Shown in pieces: positions 42,045 through 49,669 of a stretch of DNA of 64,000 nt (position 1 is its first letter; each line of letters begins with the position of its first letter). Made by a program: the position numbers and the translations under genes. The notes beneath the pieces were generated by a model. It saw nothing but the letters and a program-made list of their open reading frames with translations. It was not told where the DNA came from and did not search any database. Origin of the DNA: an uncultured Bacteroidales bacterium (GTDB lineage: Bacteria; Bacteroidota; Bacteroidia; Bacteroidales; UBA932); NCBI GenBank assembly GCA_947168525.1, contig CAMVMG010000003.1, positions 1-64,000 on the forward strand. Reading direction: 5' to 3'.

Positions 42045-42409
42045 AGAAAACCTTCTTTTTCAAAACGGATGGTGGTTTTCTTGATGGACGGGGTATAGCT
42101 GACGGCTCCCTTTCCCAGCTCGGCCGATTCCACTGTGGCGTCTTCCCGGAGGGAGAAAGCGTACAGGACCGGACCATAGACCGTGATGCGGGCCACCTGG
42201 TACTGCCCCTTGGCCAGTTCCTTGACCACGGCCGTAGAATAATGGAGGCCGTCCGGAGCCTGGATTTTCATGGAGTAGTTGCCCTCCAGCGATTGCAGGA
42301 CAGCTTCGGGGACAGAATCCGCTTTTTCCCGGGAAGCAGGGCCTCCGCAGGAAAGCAGGCCGGCGAGAAATGCCGCAGACAGCGTCCGTATCAGAAAACG
42401 CGATAACAT
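42026..42409 (-). CDS. small lipoprotein, unknown function
   Basis: This 127-residue protein has a lipoprotein signal peptide ending GLLSC (Cys21), and the remainder is a small beta-rich domain. No family is recognised. I chose the ATG at 42409 because the -7 box TATCTTTG lies 15 nt upstream of it; in-frame codons further upstream precede the promoter. It is the first gene of the heptose operon. Confidence 0.75.
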   Translation of the reverse strand: MLSRFLIRTLSAAFLAGLLSCGGPASREKADSVPEAVLQSLEGNYSMKIQAPDGLHYSTAVVKELAKGQYQVARITVYGPVLYAFSLREDATVESAELGKGAVSYTPSIKKTTIRFEKEGFLCELSK

Positions 42410-42424
42410 AATCAATGGTTTGCA

Positions 42425-42432
42425 CAAAGATA
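42425..42432 (-). promoter_or_regulatory. -7 box TATCTTTG of the lipoprotein-heptose operon
   Basis: It matches TAnnTTTG on the minus strand, 15 nt before the ATG at 42409. Confidence 0.6.
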
Positions 42433-42512
42433 CAAATAATGTCGGCAGGAAAGATACAAAAAACCCGGAAAAAATACGTAAATTGCGCAGAATTTGTAAC
42501 ACCTCATCCGCC

Positions 42513-43748
42513 ATGGACGCCATTTTGGAATATATCAAGGGAATTATCAAGAAATACATCTATATTTCTGACGACATCGACACGGAAAGCGCCGCAGAGC
42601 GCATCAAGGCCGGCATCTGGTTCCGCGGACCCAACGTCTGGATCCTCGCCTTCTCCATCGTAATCGCTTCCGTAGGCCTCAACGTCAATTCCACGGCCGT
42701 GATTATCGGCGCCATGCTCATTTCCCCGCTGATGGGCCCGATCGTGGGAACCGGCCTGGCTCTGGGCACCAACGACGTAGACCTGCTCAAGGCAGCCGCC
42801 AAGAACCTGCTGATCATGGTGCTCATCTCCCTGATCGCCTCTACCCTGTATTTCATCCTTTCTCCCCTGTCGCTGGTGAATCCCACGGAACTGGAGGCAC
42901 GTACCAGCCCCACCATCTACGACGTGCTCATTGCCCTGTTCGGCGGCCTGGCGGGCATTTTCGAGAGCAGCCGCAAGGAGCGGGGCACGGTGCTCTCCGG
43001 CGTGGCCATTGCCACCGCCCTGATGCCACCCCTGTGCACCGCCGGCTACGGCCTGGCCCACCTGAACTTCCACTTTTTCTTTGGGGCCATGTACCTGTTT
43101 ATCATTAACGGAGTCTTCATCACCCTGGCCACCTACCTGATGGTGAAGTACCTGCGGTTCCGCAGCGTCAGCGCCGTCTCCCCCGCCCTCACCGCCAAAC
43201 GCCGCAATCTAATCTCGGGCATCCTGGTCATCTTCCTGGTTCCCAGCGTCATATCGGCCGTAAACCTGGTGGTAGACAACAATTTTGAGCGCAACGTTGA
43301 CTCCTTCGTAGAAAGCAACCGCATGCTGGGACGCTCCTATATCTACGACTATCAGGTGAAAAACCGCCACGCCAACTTCGCCATCGCCGGCGAGCCCCTC
43401 TCAGACAGCCTGAAAACGACCTTCTTCGAAAACGCGGCCAAACACAGGATTCCCCGGAAACGGGTCACCCTCACGGAACATACCACAGGCATGACACAGG
43501 CCGACATGAACAACCTCATCAACGACATCTATACCCGCACAGACGCGGAAATCGCGGAGAACAACGCCCAGCTCAACGCCATCCAGTCGCAGGTGGACAT
43601 CCTAAGCTTTATAGTGGAGGAACTCCAGCACAGAGGGGATTCCCTGAAGCGGAGCAATGAATCGCTCCGGGAAGAGAGCGCCGCCCTGCAGCACAAGCTG
43701 GACTCGGTCATCGCCGCCGGAAACTCCCGGAGTTCTCACCGTCGGTAA
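42513..43748 (+). CDS. DUF389 (TIGR00341-like) membrane protein
   Basis: This 411-residue protein has several transmembrane segments (about 40-270) with the DUF389 motifs SVGLNVNSTAVIIGAMLISPLMGPI and SGVAIATALMPPLCTAGYGLA. A periplasmic or cytoplasmic alpha/beta region follows, and then a C-terminal coiled coil (about 350-405). Function is not established. I chose the ATG at 42513; the open frame continues upstream through the divergent gene, but no signal supports an earlier start, and no clear -7 box is seen. Confidence 0.85.
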   Translation: MDAILEYIKGIIKKYIYISDDIDTESAAERIKAGIWFRGPNVWILAFSIVIASVGLNVNSTAVIIGAMLISPLMGPIVGTGLALGTNDVDLLKAAAKNLLIMVLISLIASTLYFILSPLSLVNPTELEARTSPTIYDVLIALFGGLAGIFESSRKERGTVLSGVAIATALMPPLCTAGYGLAHLNFHFFFGAMYLFIINGVFITLATYLMVKYLRFRSVSAVSPALTAKRRNLISGILVIFLVPSVISAVNLVVDNNFERNVDSFVESNRMLGRSYIYDYQVKNRHANFAIAGEPLSDSLKTTFFENAAKHRIPRKRVTLTEHTTGMTQADMNNLINDIYTRTDAEIAENNAQLNAIQSQVDILSFIVEELQHRGDSLKRSNESLREESAALQHKLDSVIAAGNSRSSHRR

Positions 43749-43779
43749 AAGTTTATTTTGCAGTTTCCGAAAAACCTGC

Positions 43780-43787
43780 TATATTTG
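43780..43787 (+). promoter_or_regulatory. -7 box TATATTTG of tRNA-Cys
   Basis: It matches TAnnTTTG, 11 nt before the mature 5' end of the tRNA. Confidence 0.6.
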
Positions 43788-43798
43788 TATTCCCAAAC

Positions 43799-43872
43799 GG
43801 TACTATGGCCGAGTGGTTAGGCACAGGTCTGCAAAACCTGCTACAGCGGTTCGATTCCGCTTGGTACCTCCA
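43799..43872 (+). tRNA. tRNA-Cys (GCA), CCA encoded
   Basis: It has a 7-bp acceptor (GGTACTA with TGGTACC, one G-T pair), anticodon loop CTGCAAA giving GCA, T-arm AGCGG-TTCGATT-CCGCT, discriminator U73 (a cysteine identity base) and genomic CCA at 43870-43872. It has its own -7 box and terminator. Confidence 0.97.
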
Positions 43873-43878
43873 AAAATG

Positions 43879-43906
43879 CCCCTACAGTCAACTGTGGGGG
43901 TTTTAT
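43879..43906 (+). terminator. rho-independent terminator after tRNA-Cys
   Basis: A 9-bp stem (43879-43887 with 43892-43900, one T-G pair) and 4-nt loop are followed by TTTTATT. Confidence 0.85.
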
Positions 43907-43983
43907 TGTACCCACTTCTTTACTTTCCGTCCACGCAGATGAACTTCTTGAATAAAGATATGCTCATATCGGCAGAAAAATGT

Positions 43984-43991
43984 TATTTTTG
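43984..43991 (+). promoter_or_regulatory. -7 box TATTTTTG of the cytidylate-kinase-like gene
   Basis: It matches TAnnTTTG, 14 nt before the ATG at 44006. Confidence 0.6.
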
Positions 43992-44005
43992 CATATCAAC
44001 TGATA

Positions 44006-44668
44006 ATGCAAGCCATGAACACACAAGAACCCTTTGTTATTACCATCAGCCGCGAGCTGGGCTCCGGCGGAAGAACCCTCGGAAAAAAACTCGCCGCCCA
44101 GCTGGGTGTCCGTTTCAGCGACAAAGACCTCATCGAGTCCCTTCGGGAGAAATACGGCCTGTCCACCTACGAAATCGAGAAGGTGAAAGGAAAGAAACGG
44201 AACTGGCTTGCGGACATGCTGGATATCGTGGCACCCCTGCCCAACAATGGCGCCATGATCAGCCCCCAGCTTCCCACCGGTATCCGGACTTCCCAGCTCA
44301 AGTCCGAAGAAATCTTCAAGACGGAAACCGAAATCCTCCAAGCCATCGCAGCGGAAGGTTCCTGCGTCATCGCCGGCCGCTCGGGATTTCATGTTTTCAA
44401 AGACCATCCCAACAAGCTGAACATCTTTATCCAGGCGCCCCTGGAATCCAGGATAGAGCGGGTGATGAAAAAACAGGGGCTTACGCACACAGAGGCAGAG
44501 ACCGTGATCAAGTCGGTGGACGAGAGCCGCGAGACCTTCGTGAAAAAGTTCGCCGGGGTAAGCCGCTATGACTGCCGCAACTACGACCTTGTCCTTAACG
44601 TAGGAGAAATGTCGGACGAGGAAGCCATCCTCTGCATCCTCAAATACATCAAAGGCGTTTCCAGATAG
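44006..44668 (+). CDS. cytidylate-kinase-like family protein
   Basis: This 220-residue P-loop protein has the motif ITISRELGSGGRTLGKKLA (about 12-30), in place of the usual CMP-kinase GPAGSGKS, and IAGRSGFHVF mid-protein. It matches the Pfam cytidylate-kinase-2 family rather than true Cmk. The substrate is unknown. ATGs at 44006 and 44015 are both possible. It is monocistronic. Confidence 0.85.
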   Translation: MQAMNTQEPFVITISRELGSGGRTLGKKLAAQLGVRFSDKDLIESLREKYGLSTYEIEKVKGKKRNWLADMLDIVAPLPNNGAMISPQLPTGIRTSQLKSEEIFKTETEILQAIAAEGSCVIAGRSGFHVFKDHPNKLNIFIQAPLESRIERVMKKQGLTHTEAETVIKSVDESRETFVKKFAGVSRYDCRNYDLVLNVGEMSDEEAILCILKYIKGVSR

Positions 44669-44673
44669 GGCAT

Positions 44674-44711
44674 AAAAAAAAGAGAGTCGGCCTGTCGCAG
44701 GCGGACGCTCT
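44674..44711 (-). terminator. rho-independent terminator of the candidate sRNA
   Basis: A stem of four, three and five pairs separated by single mismatches, with a 3-nt loop, is followed on the minus strand by T8. Confidence 0.8.
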
Positions 44712-44790
44712 TACTAACCACATAATTAATAACACTAAAACTAATAACCAATAGATTGATTCCGCTGAGAGAACCTCGCTTCCTCAACCC
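44674..44790 (-). ncRNA. candidate small RNA with own promoter and terminator
   Basis: A minus-strand -7 box TACCTTTG at 44796-44803 is followed about 120 nt later by a strong hairpin (core GCCTG-tcg-CAGGC at 44690-44702 within a longer, mismatched stem 44681-44711) and a run of eight Ts. The interval encodes no convincing protein and does not match any tRNA or tmRNA that I recognise. I do not recognise an RNA family. The ends are estimates. Confidence 0.55.
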
Positions 44791-44795
44791 GGATA

Positions 44796-44803
44796 CAAAG
44801 GTA
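44796..44803 (-). promoter_or_regulatory. -7 box TACCTTTG of the candidate sRNA
   Basis: It matches TAnnTTTG on the minus strand with no protein-coding gene downstream before the terminator at 44674. Confidence 0.5.
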
Positions 44804-45002
44804 CGACTATTTTTTTGATTTGCAAATTTTTTCAAAAGATTTTTTATCAATTTCTTTCGATTTTTACGTAACACATTGATTATCAATTCATAAAATGTTA
44901 ATAAAATTTTTTTGATGGATTTTTTAAATATTTAAATAAGCATTATATGCACTCAAAACGTGTTTTTAGTTCCTCCTTTAAACGATAAATACCACATTGA
45001 AA

Positions 45003-45042
45003 TAAAAAATGAAAGCAATCCATACGGAATTGCTTTCATTTT
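45003..45042 (-). terminator. bidirectional-looking terminator after tdh
   Basis: Perfect 10-bp arms TGAAAGCAAT (45010-45019) and ATTGCTTTCA (45029-45038) form a hairpin followed by TTTTTTATT on the minus strand. It lies 32 bp past the tdh stop. Confidence 0.88.
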
Positions 45043-45073
45043 GTAAATATCTTACCTGAAAGAGAACAGGACG

Positions 45074-46030
45074 CTACACGCCCAGCTTGACTTTGAGGTG
45101 TGCAATCATGTCCCTGGTCATCTCGTCCAAGCCGTAGGTGGGTTTCCAGTCCCATTCCGCGCGGGCGCAGCTGTCGTCCATCCGGTCCGGCCAGGAGTTG
45201 GCGATGGCCTGGCGGACGGGATCTACCTCGTAACGGACCTTCAGCGAAGGGATGTACTCCCGGATCTTGGCAAACAACTGCTCCGGCTCGAAGCTCATGG
45301 CCGCGATGTTAAAGGCGTTGCGGTGCACCAGCCGGGTGGCATCGGCCTGCATAAGGTCTACCGCCGCCTGGAGGGCGTCCGGCATATACATCATATCCAT
45401 ATAGGTGCCGGGGGCGATGGGGCAGACGAATTCCTCTCCCTTGACGGCCGAATAATATACCTCTACGGCATAGTCCGTGGTTCCGCCGCCGGGAAGGGTG
45501 ACGTAGGAGATCAGGCCAGGGAAACGGACGGCGCGGGTATCCACCCCGTACTTATGGAAATAATAGTCGCTGAGCAGCTCGGTGGCCACCTTGGTGACAC
45601 CGTACATGGACCGGGGGCGCTGGATGGTATCCTGCGGGGTTCCGTCGTGCGGGGTTTCCGGGCCGAACGAGCCGATGGACGAGGGGGTGAACACCGCCAC
45701 GCCCTTTTCCCTGGCCACTTCCAGAATGTTCAGCAGGCCGTTCATCTGGATGTCCCAGGCCAGAAGCGGCTTGCGTTCCGCCACGGCGGAAAGCAGGGCG
45801 GCCAGGTTGTAGATGGTATCTATCCTGTATTGATCCACAATGGTGGCGAGCCCGGCGGCATCCCTGACATCGGCCAGCGCACTGGGGCCGCTTTCCAGTA
45901 ATTCACCCTTGGGTTCTGCGCCGGGGATGTACCCGGCGACGACAGTGCTGCCGGGGATTTCCCGGCGGAGTTTCATGGTTAGCTCGGAACCGATCTGTCC
46001 GGTAGAACCTATTACCAATACATTTTTCAT
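45074..46030 (-). CDS. tdh: L-threonine 3-dehydrogenase, SDR type
   Basis: This 318-residue extended SDR has the Rossmann motif VIGSTGQIGSEL (residues 5-16), Ser in TPSSIGSFGP and active-site YxxxK as MYGVTK. The PGLISYVTLPGGGTTDYAVEVY segment is characteristic of NAD-dependent SDR-type threonine dehydrogenases. It oxidises threonine to 2-amino-3-ketobutyrate. The divergent neighbour kbl cleaves that product to glycine and acetyl-CoA, confirming the role. I chose the ATG at 46030; the in-frame TTG at 46039 is an alternative. Confidence 0.93.
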   Translation of the reverse strand: MKNVLVIGSTGQIGSELTMKLRREIPGSTVVAGYIPGAEPKGELLESGPSALADVRDAAGLATIVDQYRIDTIYNLAALLSAVAERKPLLAWDIQMNGLLNILEVAREKGVAVFTPSSIGSFGPETPHDGTPQDTIQRPRSMYGVTKVATELLSDYYFHKYGVDTRAVRFPGLISYVTLPGGGTTDYAVEVYYSAVKGEEFVCPIAPGTYMDMMYMPDALQAAVDLMQADATRLVHRNAFNIAAMSFEPEQLFAKIREYIPSLKVRYEVDPVRQAIANSWPDRMDDSCARAEWDWKPTYGLDEMTRDMIAHLKVKLGV

Positions 46031-46050
46031 GTTTTTCAAGAATAGATACG

Positions 46051-46058
46051 CAAAATTA
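46051..46058 (-). promoter_or_regulatory. -7 box TAATTTTG of tdh
   Basis: It matches TAnnTTTG on the minus strand, 20 nt before the ATG at 46030. It is back to back with the kbl box. Confidence 0.6.
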
Positions 46059-46091
46059 GAACTTTTTCATAGAAAAACCACAGAATTTCCG

Positions 46092-46099
46092 TAAATTTG
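46092..46099 (+). promoter_or_regulatory. -7 box TAAATTTG of kbl
   Basis: It matches TAnnTTTG, 31 nt before the ATG at 46131. Confidence 0.6.
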
Positions 46100-46130
46100 A
46101 AAGCAGAAAACCAAAATAAACACATAAACC

Positions 46131-47321
46131 ATGTACGGCAAATTTCAAAAGTATCTCCAGGACGAGCTCAAATCCATCGACGAGGCCGGCCTTTTCAAGC
46201 GGGAACGCAACATTGCATCGGCCCAAAGCGCGGAAATAACCCTTCAGGACGGCAGCAAGGCACTGAACTTCTGTGCCAACAACTATCTGGGCCTGGCCGA
46301 CAATCCCCGGCTCATCGAGGCTGCCAAGAAGGCGATGGACCAGCGCGGTTACGGCATGTCCTCCGTACGCTTTATCTGCGGCACCCAGGACATCCACAAA
46401 GAGCTGGAAAAAGCCATTTCGGCCTATTTCCACACGGATGACACCATCCTGTACGCCGCCTGCTTCGACGCCAACGGCGGTGTGTTCGAGCCCCTTTTCA
46501 CCGCGGAGGATGCCATCATTTCCGATTCGCTCAACCATGCCTCCATCATCGACGGTGTCCGGCTCTGCAAGGCCCAGCGCTTCCGTTATGCCAATGCAGA
46601 CATGGCAGACCTGGAAGAAAAACTGAAAGAGGCCCAGGCTTGCCGGTACCGTATCATTGTCACCGACGGCGTGTTCTCGATGGACGGCAATGTGGCCCCG
46701 ATGGACAAGATCTGCGACCTGGCAGAAAAGTACGATGCCCTGGTGATGGTGGACGAAAGCCACTCCGCAGGCGTCGTCGGCCCCACTGGTCACGGCGTTG
46801 CGGAACAGTTCGGCTGCTATGGCCGGATCGATATCTTCACCGGCACCCTGGGAAAGGCCTTCGGCGGTGCCGTCGGCGGATTCACCACCGGCCGGAAAGA
46901 GATCATCGACATGCTCCGTCAGCGTTCCCGACCGTACCTGTTCTCCAACTCAATCCCCCCGATGATTGCCGGCGCCGCCTTGGAAACCTTCCGGATCCTG
47001 GGAGAATCCGACGCCCTGCACGACACCCTGGTAGAGAACGTGAACTATTTCCGCGACAAGATGATTGCCGCCGGTTTTGACATCAAGCCCACCCAGAGCG
47101 CCATCTGCGCCGTCATGCTGTACGACGCTCCCCTTTCCCAGAAATTTGCCGCCAAGATGGCCGAAGAAGGTATCTTCGTCACCGGGTTCTACTACCCTGT
47201 CGTCCCCAAAGGACAGGCCCGTATCCGGGTGCAGCTGTCGGCTGCCCACAAGAAAGAACATCTGGACAAGGCCATCGCCGCCTTTGTCAAGGTAGGAAAG
47301 GAATTGGGCGTGATCAAATAA
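46131..47321 (+). CDS. kbl: glycine C-acetyltransferase (2-amino-3-ketobutyrate CoA ligase)
   Basis: This 396-residue alpha-oxoamine synthase has the PLP lysine in FTGTLGKAFGGAVGG (about 242), VMVDESHSAGVVG with the PLP-contacting Asp, and N-terminal NFCANNYLGLADNPRLIEAA. It converts 2-amino-3-ketobutyrate and CoA to glycine and acetyl-CoA. It is divergent from tdh, completing threonine-to-glycine conversion. A shared terminator follows. Confidence 0.96.
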   Translation: MYGKFQKYLQDELKSIDEAGLFKRERNIASAQSAEITLQDGSKALNFCANNYLGLADNPRLIEAAKKAMDQRGYGMSSVRFICGTQDIHKELEKAISAYFHTDDTILYAACFDANGGVFEPLFTAEDAIISDSLNHASIIDGVRLCKAQRFRYANADMADLEEKLKEAQACRYRIIVTDGVFSMDGNVAPMDKICDLAEKYDALVMVDESHSAGVVGPTGHGVAEQFGCYGRIDIFTGTLGKAFGGAVGGFTTGRKEIIDMLRQRSRPYLFSNSIPPMIAGAALETFRILGESDALHDTLVENVNYFRDKMIAAGFDIKPTQSAICAVMLYDAPLSQKFAAKMAEEGIFVTGFYYPVVPKGQARIRVQLSAAHKKEHLDKAIAAFVKVGKELGVIK

Positions 47322-47340
47322 GAAATTGCCTGAAAGGAAA

Positions 47341-47375
47341 ATGAGCGGTGGGGGTTCCCCTCCGCTCATTTTTTC
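47341..47375. terminator. bidirectional terminator between kbl and gtrA
   Basis: ATGAGCGG pairs with CCGCTCAT, followed after one mismatch by GGGG with CCCC and a 3-nt loop. TTTTTT follows on plus and TTTTCC on minus. The GtrA stop codon lies inside the stem. Confidence 0.9.
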
Positions 47376-47824
47376 TTGTTAAAGATGACGAACTCGTTCA
47401 TCAGGAAATTGAAGGCCCCCGAGAAACAGAGCGCCAGCAGGTTGCACACGACGGGTTCCACGGAGACATCCTGCAGGAAGTTCAGGCGGACGAACAGGAA
47501 ATGGATGCCCTGCATGGCGATGAACTTGATGACATAGGCGCCCAGACTGGTGGCATTGTATGCGGCGAAATGACGCCAGAAAGACCGGGCTCCCCGGTAG
47601 GTGACCCTGTCTTTCCACAGGAAATAGTAGGCGATGACAAAGTTGGTCATCGCGGCCAGCTCGAAGGAGATGGTGGGCGCGATCCAGTAGCTTCCCCAGT
47701 AACTGCCATTGAAGACAAAATGGCTCAGCAGCCAGTGAACACCCAGATCTACGATGGTACCCGCACTGCTGGTGAGTACGAACATCACAAAATTCCGGGC
47801 AACTTCTTTAAAGGTCTGCTTCAT
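47366..47824 (-). CDS. GtrA-family membrane protein
   Basis: This 152-residue protein has four predicted transmembrane helices, with GtrA-type FVMFVLTSSAGTIVDLGVHWLL near the N-terminus and FNFLMNEFVIFNKKK at the end. GtrA-like proteins are proposed to flip polyprenyl-linked sugars in surface-polysaccharide decoration. I chose the ATG at 47824 because two tandem -7 boxes lie just upstream. Confidence 0.9.
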   Translation of the reverse strand: MKQTFKEVARNFVMFVLTSSAGTIVDLGVHWLLSHFVFNGSYWGSYWIAPTISFELAAMTNFVIAYYFLWKDRVTYRGARSFWRHFAAYNATSLGAYVIKFIAMQGIHFLFVRLNFLQDVSVEPVVCNLLALCFSGAFNFLMNEFVIFNKKK

Positions 47825-47834
47825 AAGATAGCCG

Positions 47835-47850
47835 CAAAGATACAAAATTA
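47835..47850 (-). promoter_or_regulatory. two abutting -7 boxes of gtrA
   Basis: On the minus strand TAATTTTG (47843-47850) runs directly into TATCTTTG (47835-47842). The nearer box ends 10 nt before the ATG at 47824. Confidence 0.5.
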
Positions 47851-47904
47851 TTGCTATTGTCACAAAATTGGATTAATTTCGCATCTGAGAAAGAACATGT
47901 GTGC

Positions 47905-48906
47905 ATGAAACCTGTCATCGAACCTGTCAGCAAAGAGCTTCTCAAAGCAGAGCTGGATGCGGAGCATCTGCTGCGGACTACCAACCGGGCAAACAATGAG
48001 TTATACATTGTCGGCCCGGAAGCCTCCAACGTAATTCGGGAGATCGGCCGCCTCCGGGAAATTGCCTTCCGCAGGGATGGAGGCGGCACCGGCGAGCCCC
48101 TGGACATTGACAAGTTCGACACTGACCCTTCGTACGGATACAAGCAGCTGGTGCTCTGGGACCCGGAAACATGCGAGATTATCGGCGGATACCGCTTCTG
48201 CCTGTGCGACGAAGCCGTGTTCGACCGCTTCGGCCAGCCCATCCTCACCTCTTCGCACATGTTCGAGTTCTCCAAGAAATACCTGAAAGATAATTTCCCC
48301 TACACCCTGGAACTGGGCCGATCGTTTGTTTCGGTAGAGTACCAGAGTTCCAAGGCCGGCGCCAAAGGGCTGTACGCCCTGGACAACCTGTTCGACGGGA
48401 TCGGGGCGCTGGGAGTGTTGTACAAAGACCGTATCAAGTATTTCTTCGGGAAAATGACCATCTATCCCAGTTATCCGGAACAGGCGCGGGACATGGTCCT
48501 GTATTTCCTGAGCCGGTATTTCCGCCGGGGCCGCGAACGGATCCGCCTGAGAAAAGGCATCCAGGAGATTAAAGTGAACAATCCCCGGCGTTTCAAAGAC
48601 CTGTTCAAGGGAGACAACTACAAGGAAGAATACCGGATTCTGAAAGCGGAAGTCCAAAAACTGGGCGTGCATATTCCCCCGCTGGTGAACACCTACATGA
48701 ACCTCTCCCCTTCCATGGTCTATTACGGGACGGGCGTAAACGACGAATTCGGGGATGTGCTGGATTCCGGCATCATGATTACCTTCGACGAAATGTACCC
48801 GGAAAAGGCCGAACGCCATGCGGAAAGCTTCCGGAAACTGGGGTGGCGAAAAATCCGCTCCCTGCTCATGCGGTTCCAGAAAACGGTGCCTAAGGACGCA
48901 CAGTGA
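47905..48906 (+). CDS. glsB: GNAT N-acyltransferase, OlsB/GlsB-like (hemolysin-type)
   Basis: This 333-residue protein matches the acyl-ACP-dependent N-acyltransferase family that includes OlsB and Bacteroides GlsB: IGRLREIAFRRDGGGTGEPLDID, KQLVLWDPETCEIIGGYRFC and ELGRSFVSVEYQSS. GlsB N-acylates glycine with a 3-hydroxy fatty acid, the first step of glycine-lipid synthesis. A candidate GlsA partner lies 1.5 kb downstream. The start at 47905 is chosen from homologue-like MKPVIEPVSKELLK. The -7 box is imperfect (TAATTTCG, 47874). It overlaps the convergent DUF5715 gene by 17 bp. Confidence 0.78.
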   Translation: MKPVIEPVSKELLKAELDAEHLLRTTNRANNELYIVGPEASNVIREIGRLREIAFRRDGGGTGEPLDIDKFDTDPSYGYKQLVLWDPETCEIIGGYRFCLCDEAVFDRFGQPILTSSHMFEFSKKYLKDNFPYTLELGRSFVSVEYQSSKAGAKGLYALDNLFDGIGALGVLYKDRIKYFFGKMTIYPSYPEQARDMVLYFLSRYFRRGRERIRLRKGIQEIKVNNPRRFKDLFKGDNYKEEYRILKAEVQKLGVHIPPLVNTYMNLSPSMVYYGTGVNDEFGDVLDSGIMITFDEMYPEKAERHAESFRKLGWRKIRSLLMRFQKTVPKDAQ

Positions 48907-49591
48907 TGTGGAAGCAGTTCTGCTTTCGCTCGTACTTCACATAACACAAACCCTGGTCGTGGATGTCTTTGAGCACCTGGCTCAGGACGGCCCGGAGTTG
49001 CTCCGGTGGCACATCCTCGTAGGGCCTGCCCCTGAGGTCCGGCACCTTCACATACCGCCAGTAAGACAGGTCGAAGGTGGTTCCGTGCCGATGAGTGGAA
49101 TTGTCCGAGGCATTCTGGTTCCGGCGGCGCAGGCGGGTGACATCTTCCTCTGTCCGGAGCACCGACGTCACCACCAGCTTGTTGGGATTGAGCCCTTTGG
49201 AGGAGAGGGAATCCAGGAAACGGACGCCAATCTCATCCAGAAGCTCCTTGGCCTGGGGAATCAGGAAAGGAATGGAATGCGTCAACGAATCGATCACATA
49301 GGTGTCTGTGTCCTTCAGCTCCACCAGAGAGCTTTTCAGCCCTTCTGCCGCCTCACGGTTGGCTACGGACGGGATGCCGATGGCCTGGGCCGCCTTTAAC
49401 TGGACATCGTTGAAGTCGTTGAATTCTCGGGCGAACTTGACATCGTAAACCCGGACGGGATGATTCTTGATGGGGCCCAGCGCCAGCCACCGGCGCTCCC
49501 GGACATAACTTCTTACTGAAAAAAAGGCCCATAGCAGTAAAACCACCACCAATGCGGAACCCGTGCCAAGAACAATTCGCTTTGCATTCAT
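48890..49591 (-). CDS. DUF5715-family protein, M15-peptidase-like
   Basis: This 233-residue protein has an N-terminal membrane anchor (about 7-27) and a periplasmic domain. The SDNSTHRHGTTFDLSY segment (about 165-180) resembles the SxHxxGxAxD zinc-site motif of M15 D,D-carboxypeptidases, and FHITVRP at the end resembles the second ligand region. It matches DUF5715 as I recall it. A peptidoglycan-related role is inference. Confidence 0.8.
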   Translation of the reverse strand: MNAKRIVLGTGSALVVVLLLWAFFSVRSYVRERRWLALGPIKNHPVRVYDVKFAREFNDFNDVQLKAAQAIGIPSVANREAAEGLKSSLVELKDTDTYVIDSLTHSIPFLIPQAKELLDEIGVRFLDSLSSKGLNPNKLVVTSVLRTEEDVTRLRRRNQNASDNSTHRHGTTFDLSYWRYVKVPDLRGRPYEDVPPEQLRAVLSQVLKDIHDQGLCYVKYERKQNCFHITVRP

Positions 49592-49648
49592 GTAAGCGAA
49601 GATACGGCTTTTTTAGCTCAATTTAAAGGAAAAGGTAAAAATAATTGT

Positions 49649-49656
49649 TAAATTTG
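49649..49656 (+). promoter_or_regulatory. -7 box TAAATTTG of the CDP-alcohol transferase operon
   Basis: It matches TAnnTTTG, 13 nt before the ATG at 49670. A two-codon ORF ATG TCC TAA at 49659 lies between. Confidence 0.55.
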
Positions 49657-49669
49657 CCATGTCCTAAAC

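Larger units (their letters stand above)
44669..45073. other. AT-rich intergenic region with candidate sRNA and tdh terminator
   Basis: No protein gene is supported in these 405 bp. It contains the candidate minus-strand small RNA (44674-44790), its -7 box, a very AT-rich stretch (44810-45000) with no feature I can name, and the tdh terminator (45003-45038). Confidence 0.7.

Noticed and set aside
44581..44886. 101-codon minus-strand frame across the sRNA candidate
   Set aside because: It is half antisense to the kinase-like gene, the rest is low-complexity AT-rich translation, and it does not follow the -7 box.
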